Both the position numbers and the translations under genes were made by a program. The notes under the pieces were generated by a model that was not told the DNA's origin, did not search any database, and saw nothing but the letters and a program-made list of their open reading frames with translations. Positions 18,705-26,804 of a stretch of 64,000 bases of DNA are shown here, one piece after another (position 1 is the first letter of the stretch; each line of letters opens with the position of its first letter). This DNA comes from Labedaea rhizosphaerae (GTDB lineage: Bacteria > Actinomycetota > Actinomycetes > Mycobacteriales > Pseudonocardiaceae). The stretch lies in assembly GCF_004362825.1 (NCBI RefSeq), contig NZ_SNXZ01000006.1, positions 310,001-374,000 of the forward strand. Direction: 5' to 3'.

Positions 18705-18730
18705 GTGGCCGATTCCCGTTGTAAAACAAG

Positions 18731-19933
18731 CTATTTCAGTTCGGCTGACGTCTTCCCGAGCAACCTGCGGGCCACGATCAGCTGCTGGATCTGTTGTGTC
18801 CCTTCGAAGATGTCAAGAATCTTCGAGTCGCGAGCCCACTTCTCCAGCAGGGAGTCCTCGCTGTAACCGGCGCCGGCGGCCAGCTCGACGCAGCTCAACG
18901 TGATGTCCGAGCCCGCCCGCCCCGCCTTGGCCTTCGCCATCGAGGCCTGCAGTGAGTTCGGTTTGCGGTTGTCGGCCATCCACGCGGCTTCCAGCGACAG
19001 CAGGTACGCCGCTTCCCAGTCGGCCTCCAGCTGCAGGAACCGTGCCGCGGCAGCGTGTTGGGTGTTCGCGGGCCGGTCGTAGTCGATCTCGATGCCGGCC
19101 TCGGCCAGCACCCGGCGGGTCTCCTCCAACGACGCGCGGGCCACGCCGACGGCCATCGCGGCGACCAGGGGGCGGGTGTTGTCGAAGGTCTGCATGACGC
19201 CCGCGAAACCCTTGCCGGTCTCGATTTCCGGGCTGCCCAACAGGTTCTCCACCGGCACGCGGACGTTGTCCAGCCGGAAGTGGGCGGTGTCCGACGCCCG
19301 GATGCCGAGCTTGTGCTCCAGGCGCACCAGTTCGAAGCCGGGCGTGTCCCGGTCCACCACGAACGACTTGATCGCGGCCTTGCCCTTCGACCGGTCCAAA
19401 GTGGCCCACACGACCACGCAGTCCGCCCGTTCGCCGGAGGTCACGAAGATCTTCTCGCCGTTGAGCACGTAGTGGTCGCCGTCCAGCACGGCCGTCGTCC
19501 GGATGGCGCCGGAGTCCGAACCCGTGTCGGGTTCGGTGATGGCCATGGCGGCCCACTTGCCTTCGTAGCGCTTGAGTTGCTCGTCGTTGGCGACCGAGGC
19601 GATCGCCGCGTTGCCCAAGCCTTGACGCGGCATGGTCAACAGCAACCCGACGTCACCCCAGCACATCTCCATCGTGCCGAGCAGCAGGCGCAGGTTGCCG
19701 CCGTTGACGTTGCCCTTCTCCGCGGCCGGAGAGCGCCGCACGCCACCGGCGCCCGCGCCACCGCCCGAGGCGGACAGCCCGTCCAGCGCGGCGGCCAGCA
19801 TGTCCAGCTCTTTCGGGTACGTGTGCTCGTCGCGGTCGTACTTGCGCGAGTTCGGCCGGAAGAAGTGTTCCGCGGCCTGGTGCGCCTGGTCGACCAGCTG
19901 CTGGAACTTCTTGGGCACCTCGAGGTTGATCAT
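18731..19933 (-). CDS. fadE23: Acyl-CoA dehydrogenase, FadE23-like
   Basis: 400 residues. It has the ACAD flavin/substrate motif AMAITEPDTGSDSGAIRTTA, the central VRVPVENLLGSPEIE loop and the C-terminal YSEDSLLEKWARDSKI plus DIFEGTQQIQQLIVARRLLG with the glutamate position of medium/long-chain enzymes. A Gly-rich insertion (SASGGGAGAGG) sits near residue 55. It follows fadE24 by 15 bp, the same pairing as fadE24-fadE23 in M. tuberculosis; such pairs may act as a heteromer in lipid or sterol side-chain oxidation (inference). The last codons look replaced: see the remnant at 17903-17929. Confidence 0.87.
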   Translation of the reverse strand: MINLEVPKKFQQLVDQAHQAAEHFFRPNSRKYDRDEHTYPKELDMLAAALDGLSASGGGAGAGGVRRSPAAEKGNVNGGNLRLLLGTMEMCWGDVGLLLTMPRQGLGNAAIASVANDEQLKRYEGKWAAMAITEPDTGSDSGAIRTTAVLDGDHYVLNGEKIFVTSGERADCVVVWATLDRSKGKAAIKSFVVDRDTPGFELVRLEHKLGIRASDTAHFRLDNVRVPVENLLGSPEIETGKGFAGVMQTFDNTRPLVAAMAVGVARASLEETRRVLAEAGIEIDYDRPANTQHAAAARFLQLEADWEAAYLLSLEAAWMADNRKPNSLQASMAKAKAGRAGSDITLSCVELAAGAGYSEDSLLEKWARDSKILDIFEGTQQIQQLIVARRLLGKTSAELK

Positions 19934-19948
19934 GGAAGTCGCTCCGTT

Positions 19949-21268
19949 TCAGACGAGAAGGGTGCCCTCGGCGAGGCCGATCGCCCGCAGATCCCGGTAC
20001 CAGCGCTCGACCGGGTGTTCCTTGACGAACCCGTGCCCGCCGAGCAGCTGCACGCCGTCCAGGCCGATCCGCATTCCCTTGTCCGCACACAACTTCCGGG
20101 CCAGCGCGGTCTCCCGGGCGAACGGCTTGCCCTGCTCCGCGCGCCCCGCGGCCCGGTAGGTCACCAGCCGCATGCCTTCGAGTTCGATGCCGATGTCGGC
20201 GACCATGAACGCCACGCCCTGCCGGTGCGACACCGGCTCGCCGAACGCCTCGCGCTCGTTGACGTAGGGGATCACGTAGTCGAGCACCGCCTGCGCCGTG
20301 CCCACGGCGAGCGCGCACCAGCCGAGCCGGCCGAGCCGCACGCAGTCGGCGTACACGGCCGGGTCGCCGCCGCCGAGCAGCGCCGACGCGGGCACCGCCA
20401 CGTTGTCCAGGTGCAGCGTCCCGAGCCCGGCCGCACGCAGGCCCATCGACGGGTCGGCCTCGACGCTCAGCCCGGCGGACCCCGACTCGACGACGAACAA
20501 CGCGGGGCCACGACCGTCGAGGTCGGCGGCCACGACGAACAGCTCGGCCTGCCCCACGCGCGGCACCATCGTCTTGACGCCGGTCAGCCGGAAGCCGTCC
20601 GCCGTGCGGTAGGCCTTGGTGCGCAAGGCGAAGGGGTCGAAGAGCGGTTGTCCTTCTTGGACGGTGAGGGCGGCGGCCGGGGCGTTCTCGCCGGTCAGGG
20701 CGGGCAAGTAGGTCGACTGCTGCTCGGCGTCGCCCCACTCGACGAGGGCGTTGGCGACGGCGGCGGGAGCCAGGCACGCCACCGCGATGCCCATGTCGCC
20801 GTGCGCCAGCGCCTCGGCGATCAGCACGGACGTGACCGCGGAGCGCTCCGCCCCGACGCCACCGAGTTCCTCCGGTACGCCCATCAACGTCACGCCGAGC
20901 TCGGCGGCCGCGCTGACCAGACCTTGGGGCGCCTCGCACTTCGCGTCGGCGTCGGGCGCGACCGGGCGCACCTGCTCGGCGGCGAACTCCCGCACCGTGT
21001 CGACGATCATCTTCTGCTCGTCGGTGGGGGTGATGTCGAAGAGGTCCTGCTCCGGGGCCTTGGGCAGCCGCGCGGGCTGGCCGAGCTTGCTCGCCGCGGT
21101 GAACGTGCGGCTCGTCGCCGCCGCCGTCCGGAACCCGGCGCGCGTGGCCTGGTAAAGCCCGCGCTCGACCGGTTTGCGCAGGCCAAGGCGGTCGAGCAGG
21201 CCGAGCCCGGCCACCCGGTTGAGCACCCCCAGTGCCGCGCCCATCGGGTCGCGCTTCTCCTTCGCCAC
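19949..21268 (-). CDS. fadE24: Acyl-CoA dehydrogenase, FadE24-like
   Basis: 439 residues. An N-terminal extension (GVLNRVAGLGLLDRLGLRKP, YQATRAGFRTAA) precedes the ACAD fold, whose start FDITPTDEQKMIVDTVREFA is characteristic of the FadE24 branch. Divergent from typical ACADs, it has ALTVQEGQPLFDPF where most have TEPxxGSD, so the substrate/flavin loop is atypical. The C-terminus has VQLLGGHGFVKEHPVERWYRDLRAIGLAEGTLLV. It starts with GTG at 21268, and two palindromes of one design lie 16-54 bp upstream. It is the first gene of the fadE24-fadE23 unit. Confidence 0.87.
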   Translation of the reverse strand: MAKEKRDPMGAALGVLNRVAGLGLLDRLGLRKPVERGLYQATRAGFRTAAATSRTFTAASKLGQPARLPKAPEQDLFDITPTDEQKMIVDTVREFAAEQVRPVAPDADAKCEAPQGLVSAAAELGVTLMGVPEELGGVGAERSAVTSVLIAEALAHGDMGIAVACLAPAAVANALVEWGDAEQQSTYLPALTGENAPAAALTVQEGQPLFDPFALRTKAYRTADGFRLTGVKTMVPRVGQAELFVVAADLDGRGPALFVVESGSAGLSVEADPSMGLRAAGLGTLHLDNVAVPASALLGGGDPAVYADCVRLGRLGWCALAVGTAQAVLDYVIPYVNEREAFGEPVSHRQGVAFMVADIGIELEGMRLVTYRAAGRAEQGKPFARETALARKLCADKGMRIGLDGVQLLGGHGFVKEHPVERWYRDLRAIGLAEGTLLV

Positions 21269-21283
21269 GACGGCTCCCCGTTC

Positions 21284-21321
21284 TTACCCGTGAGTAGGAA
21301 TCGGAACCTACTCTAGAGTAG
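21284..21321. promoter_or_regulatory. Paired operators in front of fadE24
   Basis: TTACCCGTGAGTAG (21284-21297) and CTACTCTAGAGTAG (21308-21321, a perfect palindrome) both fit YTACYC-nn-GAGTAR, 24 bp apart start to start. They resemble TetR-type sites of fatty-acid operons. No regulator gene is adjacent, so the repressor would be encoded elsewhere. Confidence 0.65.
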
Positions 21322-21339
21322 TAAACGAGCCGTCGCCAA

Positions 21340-22734
21340 TCAGGTTGCGAGCAGTGGGGGCTTCTTGTGCGTCCACGGCCGGGCTGTTTCGAAGGCGAGG
21401 CACGCGGTGAGCACGCGGGCGTCGGCGTGGCGGGGGCCGACCACCTGCATGCCGATCGGCAGCCCGGCCGCGGTGAACCCGCACGGCACCGAAGCCGCGG
21501 GCTGCTGGGTCATGTTGAACGGGTAGGTGAACGGCGTCCAGCTGGTCCAGCGGTTGCGGGACCACCCGGCGGGCACCTCGACGCCGGCTTCGAACGCGGG
21601 GATCGGCAGGGTCGGCGTGACCAGCAGGTCGTAGCGGCGGTGGAACTCGCCCATGATCCGGCCGAGTTCCATCCGGGTAGACGTGGCCGCGAGGTAGTCC
21701 AGGGCGCTGTAACCCCGGCCCTGCTCGACGATCTCCATCAGCCCGGGGTCCACATCGGACGTTGCCGGGAACGCGGCCACCGACGCGGCCGCACCGGAGA
21801 ACCACAGCGTTTCGAAGGCGTCCACCGGGTCGGTGAACCCCGGGTCCACCTCGTCGACCTGCGCGCCGAGCTCGCGGAACACCCGCACCGCGGCGGCGAC
21901 CGCGGCCGCCACCTCCGGGTTCACCCGCACGTAGCCCAGCGTCGGGCTGAACGCGATCCGCATCCCCGCGACCCCGTCGGCCAGCCGCTTGGCCACCGGC
22001 TCGGCCGGCGGGCCCGCCGACCAGTCGCGGGCATCGGCGCCGGACAGGACGTCCAGCATCAGCGCGCCATCGGTGACCGTGCGGGTGATCGGCCCGACGT
22101 GAGCGAGCGTGCCGAACGCGCTCGCCGGGAAGAGCGGGACCCGGCCGTAGGTCGGCTTGTGCGCGAACACGCCGGAGAACCCGGCGGGGATGCGCACCGA
22201 GCCACCACCGTCCGTGCCGACGGCGAGCGGGCCCATGCCCAGCGCCACCGCGGCCGCCGCGCCGCCGCTGGAGCCGCCGGCCGTCTTCGCCGGATCCCAC
22301 GGATTGGTGGTGACGCCGCTGACCGGGCTGTCGGTCACGCCCTTCCAGCCCAGCTCGGGCGTGGTGGTCTTGCCGACGAGCACGGCGCCGTGCTCGCGCA
22401 GCCGGGCCACGGCGGGCGCGTCGACCTTCCACTCCTGGCCGGGATCGATCGTCTTGGAGCCGCGCAGGGTCGGCCAGCCGTCGGTGAGCAGGATGTCCTT
22501 GATGGACGTCGGCACGCCGTCGAGCAGCCCGCGCGGCTCGCCCTTGCGCCAGCGGGCCGCCGATTCGGCCGCCTGGGCAAGCGCGCGTTCGCCGTCCACC
22601 AGCAGGTACGCGTTCACCGCCGGGTTGAGCTGCTCGATGCGCGCCAGCGTGTCCTCGCAGGCTTGCACGGGGGACAACTCCCCGGACCGGTAGGCCGCGA
22701 GCAGTTCGGTCGCGGTCAGGTCAGCGGTCGACAT
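21340..22734 (-). CDS. Amidase (amidase signature family)
   Basis: A 464-residue amidohydrolase. The Ser-cisSer-Lys triad is visible: Lys in TSIKDILL (about residue 79), cis-Ser in TAGGSSGGAAAAVALG (about 155) and the nucleophile Ser in GTDGGGSVRIPA (about 179). It hydrolyses carboxylic amides; the exact substrate is not predictable. ATG at 22734 is favoured over an upstream in-frame GTG because it gives a normal family N-terminus (MSTADLTATELLAAYRSGELSP). It overlaps the upstream hydroxyacid dehydrogenase by 14 bp. Together with that gene and the divergent DUF3830/racemase-like genes it forms a probable catabolic cluster. Confidence 0.9.
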   Translation of the reverse strand: MSTADLTATELLAAYRSGELSPVQACEDTLARIEQLNPAVNAYLLVDGERALAQAAESAARWRKGEPRGLLDGVPTSIKDILLTDGWPTLRGSKTIDPGQEWKVDAPAVARLREHGAVLVGKTTTPELGWKGVTDSPVSGVTTNPWDPAKTAGGSSGGAAAAVALGMGPLAVGTDGGGSVRIPAGFSGVFAHKPTYGRVPLFPASAFGTLAHVGPITRTVTDGALMLDVLSGADARDWSAGPPAEPVAKRLADGVAGMRIAFSPTLGYVRVNPEVAAAVAAAVRVFRELGAQVDEVDPGFTDPVDAFETLWFSGAAASVAAFPATSDVDPGLMEIVEQGRGYSALDYLAATSTRMELGRIMGEFHRRYDLLVTPTLPIPAFEAGVEVPAGWSRNRWTSWTPFTYPFNMTQQPAASVPCGFTAAGLPIGMQVVGPRHADARVLTACLAFETARPWTHKKPPLLAT

Positions 22735-23710
22735 GGGACTCCTCGGACTGCTTCGACGGCACGTACCCACGCCGCTTGTCCACGACGTTGCGCAGCGGGC
22801 GATCTTGGGTGAAGCGTGCCAGGTTGTCGGCGAAGAGCGCCACCAGCTCCTCGCGCCAGCCCAGCACGTCGCCGGACATGTGCGGCGACACGATGACGTT
22901 CGGCATTGTCCACAGTGGAGAGTCGGTGGGCAGCGGCTCGACGTCGAACACGTCGAGGGCCGCGCCCGCGAGTTCGCCCGCTGCCAGGGCGGCCACCAGC
23001 GCGTCGGCCACCACCAGCGGGCCGCGGGCGACGTTGACCAGGCGCGCGGTGTTCGGCAGCGCGGCCAGCGCCGTGGCGTCGACCATGCCCCGGGTCTGTT
23101 CGGTGAGCGGCGCGGCGAGCACGAGGAAATCGGTGTCCGGCAAGGCGTTCCGGTACTCCGACATGTCCAGCACGCGCCCGAAGTCCGGATCGCCGGCGCG
23201 AGCCGTGCGGCCGACCCCCGTCACCACCAGGCCCGCGGCGGTCAGCAGGCGCGCGGTGGCCCGCCCGATCGGCCCGGTGCCCACGACCAGGGCCCGCTTG
23301 CCGCCGATCCGCTCGGTCTCGCGGTGCACCCACCTGCGTTCGCCTTGCGCCCGCAAGGTCGTCGGCAAGTCCTTGGCCAGCGCGAGGATCGCGCCGAGCA
23401 CGTACTCGGCCATCGGCTGGTCGAAGACACCGCGCGAGTTGGTCACCACGATCTCGCCCTCGAGCACGCCGGGGACCAGCACGTGGTCGACGCCGGCGCT
23501 CGCCGCGTGGACCCAGCGCAGGGCGCTCGCGCCGGCCCAGGCGTCGGCCAGCGCGCGCGAGCGGAAGTCCCAGACGAACAGGACCTCGGCGCCGGTCAGG
23601 GCGTCGGCGAGGCTCTCACCGGTGCAGTAGCGGACCGGGAAATCGCGCTCGATCCCTTGCATGGCAGGCGGTTTGTCCGCGTCGTGCAGGACCGTGACGG
23701 TCGGCGGCAT
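22721..23710 (-). CDS. D-2-hydroxyacid dehydrogenase (NAD-dependent)
   Basis: 329 residues. The NAD-binding Rossmann domain has VVGTGPIGRATARLL near residue 145, and the substrate part carries the conserved Arg (NVARGPLV), Glu (DVFDVEPLP) and His (VSPHMSG) of the family. It interconverts a 2-oxo acid and a D-2-hydroxy acid. ATG at 23710. The amidase gene overlaps its 3' end. Its promoter region is shared with the divergent DUF3830 operon, and a GntR-type palindrome lies 53 bp before its start. Confidence 0.88.
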   Translation of the reverse strand: MPPTVTVLHDADKPPAMQGIERDFPVRYCTGESLADALTGAEVLFVWDFRSRALADAWAGASALRWVHAASAGVDHVLVPGVLEGEIVVTNSRGVFDQPMAEYVLGAILALAKDLPTTLRAQGERRWVHRETERIGGKRALVVGTGPIGRATARLLTAAGLVVTGVGRTARAGDPDFGRVLDMSEYRNALPDTDFLVLAAPLTEQTRGMVDATALAALPNTARLVNVARGPLVVADALVAALAAGELAGAALDVFDVEPLPTDSPLWTMPNVIVSPHMSGDVLGWREELVALFADNLARFTQDRPLRNVVDKRRGYVPSKQSEESHVDR

Positions 23711-23762
23711 GGAGGTCCGATCGAAGTCGAGGAAGTATTGACACGCTAGGAACGGCTCGTAT

Positions 23763-23776
23763 GATTGTCAACAATC
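23763..23776. promoter_or_regulatory. GntR-type operator between divergent catabolic genes
   Basis: GATTGT-CA-ACAATC, arms perfect, embedded in TATGATTGTCAACAATC. A near-identical site, TATGATTGTCGACAATC, lies at 25211-25227 within the same cluster. TTGT-nn-ACAA cores are typical of FCD-type GntR regulators, and one is encoded at 26148. Confidence 0.75.
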
Positions 23777-23911
23777 GGCGCGGACGGAGCAGCCCGCGAG
23801 AGGACGGCAGCGTGCTGCAAGACCGTCACGACGGATCCCAAGGCGCACTCCCAAAGCAAACAAACACTCGGGTGGGCTGCCTTCGCTCACCCCTGAGCTT
23901 GCGGGGTGAAT

Positions 23912-24403
23912 ATGTCTCGGCTCATGAAGATCTCCTTGGCGAAGCGTGGCGTGTCCTGTGTGGCGCGCCTGCTCGACAAGGACGCGCCACGGACCTGCGA
24001 CGCCGTGTGGAATGCGCTGCCGCTCGGCGGCGACGCCTACCACGCGAAATACGCCCGCAACGAGGTCTACACGATGGTCGAGCGGTTCGCCGAGCCGGTC
24101 GGCCAGGAGAACCCGACGGTCACGCCCATCCCCGGTGACGTGGTCTTCTTCGACTTCAACGGCGGCATGCTCGACCGCGCGTTCAAGGAGGAGAAGGGGA
24201 TCGACCAGCTGCCCGGCGTGATCGACCTGGCGATCTTCTACGGGCGAAACAACCTGCTGCTCAACGGCGATGTCGGCTGGGTGATCGGCAACGTGTACGG
24301 CACCATCGTCGAAGGCCTCGAGCAGATGGCCGAGGCCTGCAACGACGTCTGGCGGGCGGGCGCGATCGGCGAGCGGCTCGTGTACGAACGCCTCGACGGC
24401 TGA
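23912..24403 (+). CDS. DUF3830 (cyclophilin-like fold) protein
   Basis: 163 residues. MKISLAKRGVSCVARLLDKDAPRTCDAVWNAL is the hallmark DUF3830 opening, with YHAKYARNEVYTM and PGDVVFFDFNGG following. DUF3830 proteins have a cyclophilin-like barrel of unknown activity and recur in bacterial clusters with amidases and Asp/Glu-racemase-type enzymes, as here. ATG at 23912 follows GGGGTGA; ATG at 23924 would match many homologues equally. Eight base pairs separate it from the next gene. It is probably controlled by the GntR site at 23763. Confidence 0.82.
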   Translation: MSRLMKISLAKRGVSCVARLLDKDAPRTCDAVWNALPLGGDAYHAKYARNEVYTMVERFAEPVGQENPTVTPIPGDVVFFDFNGGMLDRAFKEEKGIDQLPGVIDLAIFYGRNNLLLNGDVGWVIGNVYGTIVEGLEQMAEACNDVWRAGAIGERLVYERLDG

Positions 24404-24411
24404 GCGCCGTC

Positions 24412-25173
24412 ATGACGATCGACAACGTGGAGCTCATCGGCCCTGAGCTGGTGACCCAGCACGGGATCGGCGTCGTGGCGCCGTTCGACTTCGCGCTCGA
24501 CCGCGAGCTCTGGCGCTGGACGCCGGACAACGTCTCCCTGTACATGACCAGGCTGCCGTTCGTGCCGGTCCCGGTGACGATCGAGATGGCATCCGAACTG
24601 TCCGATCCGGACCGGGTGAGCCGGGCGACCAAGGACGTCCTGGCCCCGGAACCGCTCGCGGTGGCCTACGCGTGCGCGTCCGGCAGCTTCGTGCACGGCA
24701 TGCTCGGCGAGCGGCTGCTGGCCAAGAGCATGGTGGACGCGGGCGCGCCCGCCGCGACGACCACGTCCGGTGGGCTGGTCGAGGCGTTGGCGCTGCTCGG
24801 TCTGCGCCGGATCGCGGTGGTGACGCCGTACATCGACAGCGTGACCCAGCGGCTGCTGGCGTTCCTCGGCGAGCACGGGATCGAGTCGGTCGACAGCATC
24901 GGGCTCGGCCTGCTCAGCCACATCTGGAAGGTCGGGTACGCCGAGGTCGTGCAGGCCGTGCGCACGGTCGACCGGCCCGACGCCGAAGCGGTGTTCATCA
25001 GCTGCACCAATGTGCCGACCTACGACATCATCGCGCCACTCGAGCGGATGCTCGGCAAGCCGGTGCTCACCGCGAACCAGGTGACGATGTGGTCGGCGCT
25101 GCGGGCGGCCGGCTTCGGCGCGATCGCCGCGGAACAGCGCCTCGTCCAGGCCACGACCCCCACAGCCGCGTGA
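24412..25173 (+). CDS. Asp/Glu racemase superfamily enzyme (arylmalonate decarboxylase / maleate isomerase type)
   Basis: 253 residues with two homologous alpha/beta halves. The two catalytic cysteine positions of the superfamily are both present: AYACASGSF (about residue 84) and FISCTNVPTYD (about 197). That matches maleate cis-trans isomerases and racemases rather than the single-Cys decarboxylase. GLVEALALLGLRRIAVVTPY is the conserved second-half opening. It is in an operon with DUF3830 and followed by a paralogue. It likely isomerises, racemises or decarboxylates a small dicarboxylate; the substrate is unknown. Confidence 0.83.
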   Translation: MTIDNVELIGPELVTQHGIGVVAPFDFALDRELWRWTPDNVSLYMTRLPFVPVPVTIEMASELSDPDRVSRATKDVLAPEPLAVAYACASGSFVHGMLGERLLAKSMVDAGAPAATTTSGGLVEALALLGLRRIAVVTPYIDSVTQRLLAFLGEHGIESVDSIGLGLLSHIWKVGYAEVVQAVRTVDRPDAEAVFISCTNVPTYDIIAPLERMLGKPVLTANQVTMWSALRAAGFGAIAAEQRLVQATTPTAA

Positions 25174-25213
25174 TCGACGTAGCGAACCCCCACGGCTTCG
25201 GCCGAGGCCATAT

Positions 25214-25227
25214 GATTGTCGACAATC
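25214..25227. promoter_or_regulatory. Second GntR-type operator
   Basis: GATTGTCGACAATC is a perfect 14-bp palindrome 17 bp upstream of the second racemase-like gene and identical in arms to the site at 23763-23776. It implies a separate regulated promoter for that gene and the GntR gene. Confidence 0.78.
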
Positions 25228-25243
25228 TCAAGGGAGCGTCCCC

Positions 25244-26131
25244 GTGACAAACCACAACGGCCTCGGCCCGGCCTGTCTCGTGGAGGTCGGTCACGACCGG
25301 AGCGAGGCAGGCCATGAAGGGGCCGAGGCCCGCGCGAGCGGAGAGAGCGCAATCCCACACGGCGCCGAGGCCCGCCCGAACGGAGAGAGGGCCAACAACA
25401 CGGCGCCCACCATTGGTTTCCTGTACCCCGGCTACAGCGCCGAGGACGACTACCCGGCCATCGAGGCGATGCTGGGCGACGTCCGGCTGCCGGTGGTGCA
25501 CACCTTGATGCGCGAGGACGCGCACCGGGTGGACGCCCTGCTCGACATCGGCGGCAACGACGTGCTGAGCGTGGGCGCGGTGAAGCTGCGTCAGCTCGGC
25601 GTCGACGCGGCCATGTGGGCGTGCACGAGCGGCAGCTTCGTCTTCGGCTGGGACGGCGCGTCCGAGCAGGTCGACGGCGTGCGTGAGGCGGCGGGCGTGC
25701 CGGCGTCCAGCACGTCGTTCGCCTTCGTCCACGCGGCGCGGGCGCTCGGTGTGGGCAAGGTGGCGGTGGCGGCGACCTACCCGAAGGACGTGGCCGACCG
25801 ATTCGTGGAATTCCTTGCGGGCGCGGGCATCGAGGTCGTCTCGCTGTCGTGCCGGGGGATCGTGACCGCGGCCGAGGTGGGCACGCTGGGGCGCGAGGAC
25901 GTGCTCGCGTTCGTCACGGCCAACGACCACCCGGACGCCGAGGCGGTGCTGGTGCCGGACACGGCGCTGCACAGCGTGCGCTGGCTCGACGACCTCGAAG
26001 CGGCACTCGGCAAGCCGGTGCTGACCGCGAACCAGGTGACCGTGTGGGCCGGCCTGCGCCTGGCCGGTCACTTCGAGCCGAGAACCGGTCTCGGCTCGCT
26101 CTTCCGGGCCGGCGTGGCCCAGGTGAACTGA
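25244..26131 (+). CDS. Asp/Glu racemase superfamily enzyme with repeat-derived N-terminal extension
   Basis: 295 residues. The conserved enzyme begins only at TIGFLYPGYSAEDDYPA (about residue 57) and contains MWACTSGSF with the first catalytic Cys. At the second Cys position it has VPDTALHSVRW, so that cysteine is missing, unlike in its upstream paralogue. GTG at 25244 has AGGGAG upstream, so the first 56 residues appear to be translated. They are encoded by a palindromic and tandem-repeat insertion (25259-25405) giving two AEAR-x-x-GE units. The missing Cys suggests a different reaction, for example decarboxylation, or loss of activity. Confidence 0.78.
   Translation: MTNHNGLGPACLVEVGHDRSEAGHEGAEARASGESAIPHGAEARPNGERANNTAPTIGFLYPGYSAEDDYPAIEAMLGDVRLPVVHTLMREDAHRVDALLDIGGNDVLSVGAVKLRQLGVDAAMWACTSGSFVFGWDGASEQVDGVREAAGVPASSTSFAFVHAARALGVGKVAVAATYPKDVADRFVEFLAGAGIEVVSLSCRGIVTAAEVGTLGREDVLAFVTANDHPDAEAVLVPDTALHSVRWLDDLEAALGKPVLTANQVTVWAGLRLAGHFEPRTGLGSLFRAGVAQVN
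25259..25405. repeat. Palindromic plus 42-bp tandem repeat element inside a coding start
   Basis: An outer palindrome joins GGCCTCGGCCC (25259-25269) with GGGCCGAGGCC (25320-25330). Inner arms GGCCTGTCTCG / CGAGGCAGGCC extend it with one mismatch. Two 42-bp direct repeats follow (25322-25363 and 25364-25405), sharing GCCGAGGCCCGC and CGGAGAGAG. Both 42 bp and the whole insert keep the frame. It looks like an intergenic palindromic element captured by the gene. Confidence 0.7.
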
Positions 26132-26147
26132 ACAGAAGGATCGTGCG

Positions 26148-26804
26148 ATGAGCGAACTCGGCGAGCTGGAACCGATCACCCGCAGGTCCACCGCCGCGAT
26201 CATCGCCGACCAGCTCCGCTCGGCGATCATGTACGGCTCGCTGCCGCCGGGCTCCCAGCTGGGCGAGGCCGACCTCGCGGCCAAGCTTGGCGTGAGCCGC
26301 GGGCCGCTGCGCGAGGCCATGCAGCGGCTCGTCCAGGAAGGCCTGTTGCGCAGTGAGCGGCACCGGGGGCTGTTCGTGATCGACATGGACGCCGCCGACG
26401 TGCGGGACGTCTACCAGGCCCGGCTCGCGATCGAGCGCGCGGCGTGCCAGCTGGTCATGCAGGGCAACCGGGGCGAGGCGCTGGCGACGTTGTCGGCCGC
26501 GCTGGAGGGGATTCTTGAGGCCGCGGCCTCCCGTGACCGAATTGCAATGAGCGATGCGGACCAAGCCTTCCACCAAGCCCTGGTGGCGTGCTCGGGCAAC
26601 TCGCGGTTGGTGCGGATGGCACAAACCCTGCTGGTAGAGACCCGGATGTGCCTCTCGGCGTTGCAGGCGCACTACCCCGAACCGGACGAACTCGTCGCCG
26701 AACACCGTGCGTTGGTCGACGCGATCGCAGATGGGGACGAAAGACTCTTGTTGGAGCTGATCGAGCGCCACATGCTCGATTCCATTGATCGACTCAACCC
26801 CTAG
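26148..26804 (+). CDS. GntR-family regulator, FCD type
   Basis: 218 residues. The winged helix (residues about 12-75) contains IIADQLRSAIMYGSLPPGSQ and DLAAKLGVSRGPLREAMQRL. The FCD ligand domain has DVYQARLAIERAACQL, DQAFHQALVACSGNSRL and EHRALVDAIADGDERLLLELIERH, with the Asp/His metal positions. ATG at 26148, 16 bp after the racemase-like gene. It is the natural reader of the two ATTGT-nn-ACAAT palindromes at 23763 and 25214, so it probably represses this catabolic cluster until an organic acid binds. Confidence 0.9.
   Translation: MSELGELEPITRRSTAAIIADQLRSAIMYGSLPPGSQLGEADLAAKLGVSRGPLREAMQRLVQEGLLRSERHRGLFVIDMDAADVRDVYQARLAIERAACQLVMQGNRGEALATLSAALEGILEAAASRDRIAMSDADQAFHQALVACSGNSRLVRMAQTLLVETRMCLSALQAHYPEPDELVAEHRALVDAIADGDERLLLELIERHMLDSIDRLNP

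Noticed and set aside
19055-21316. 753-codon plus-strand frame across fadE24-fadE23
   Set aside because: Shadow frame opposite two conserved acyl-CoA dehydrogenases.
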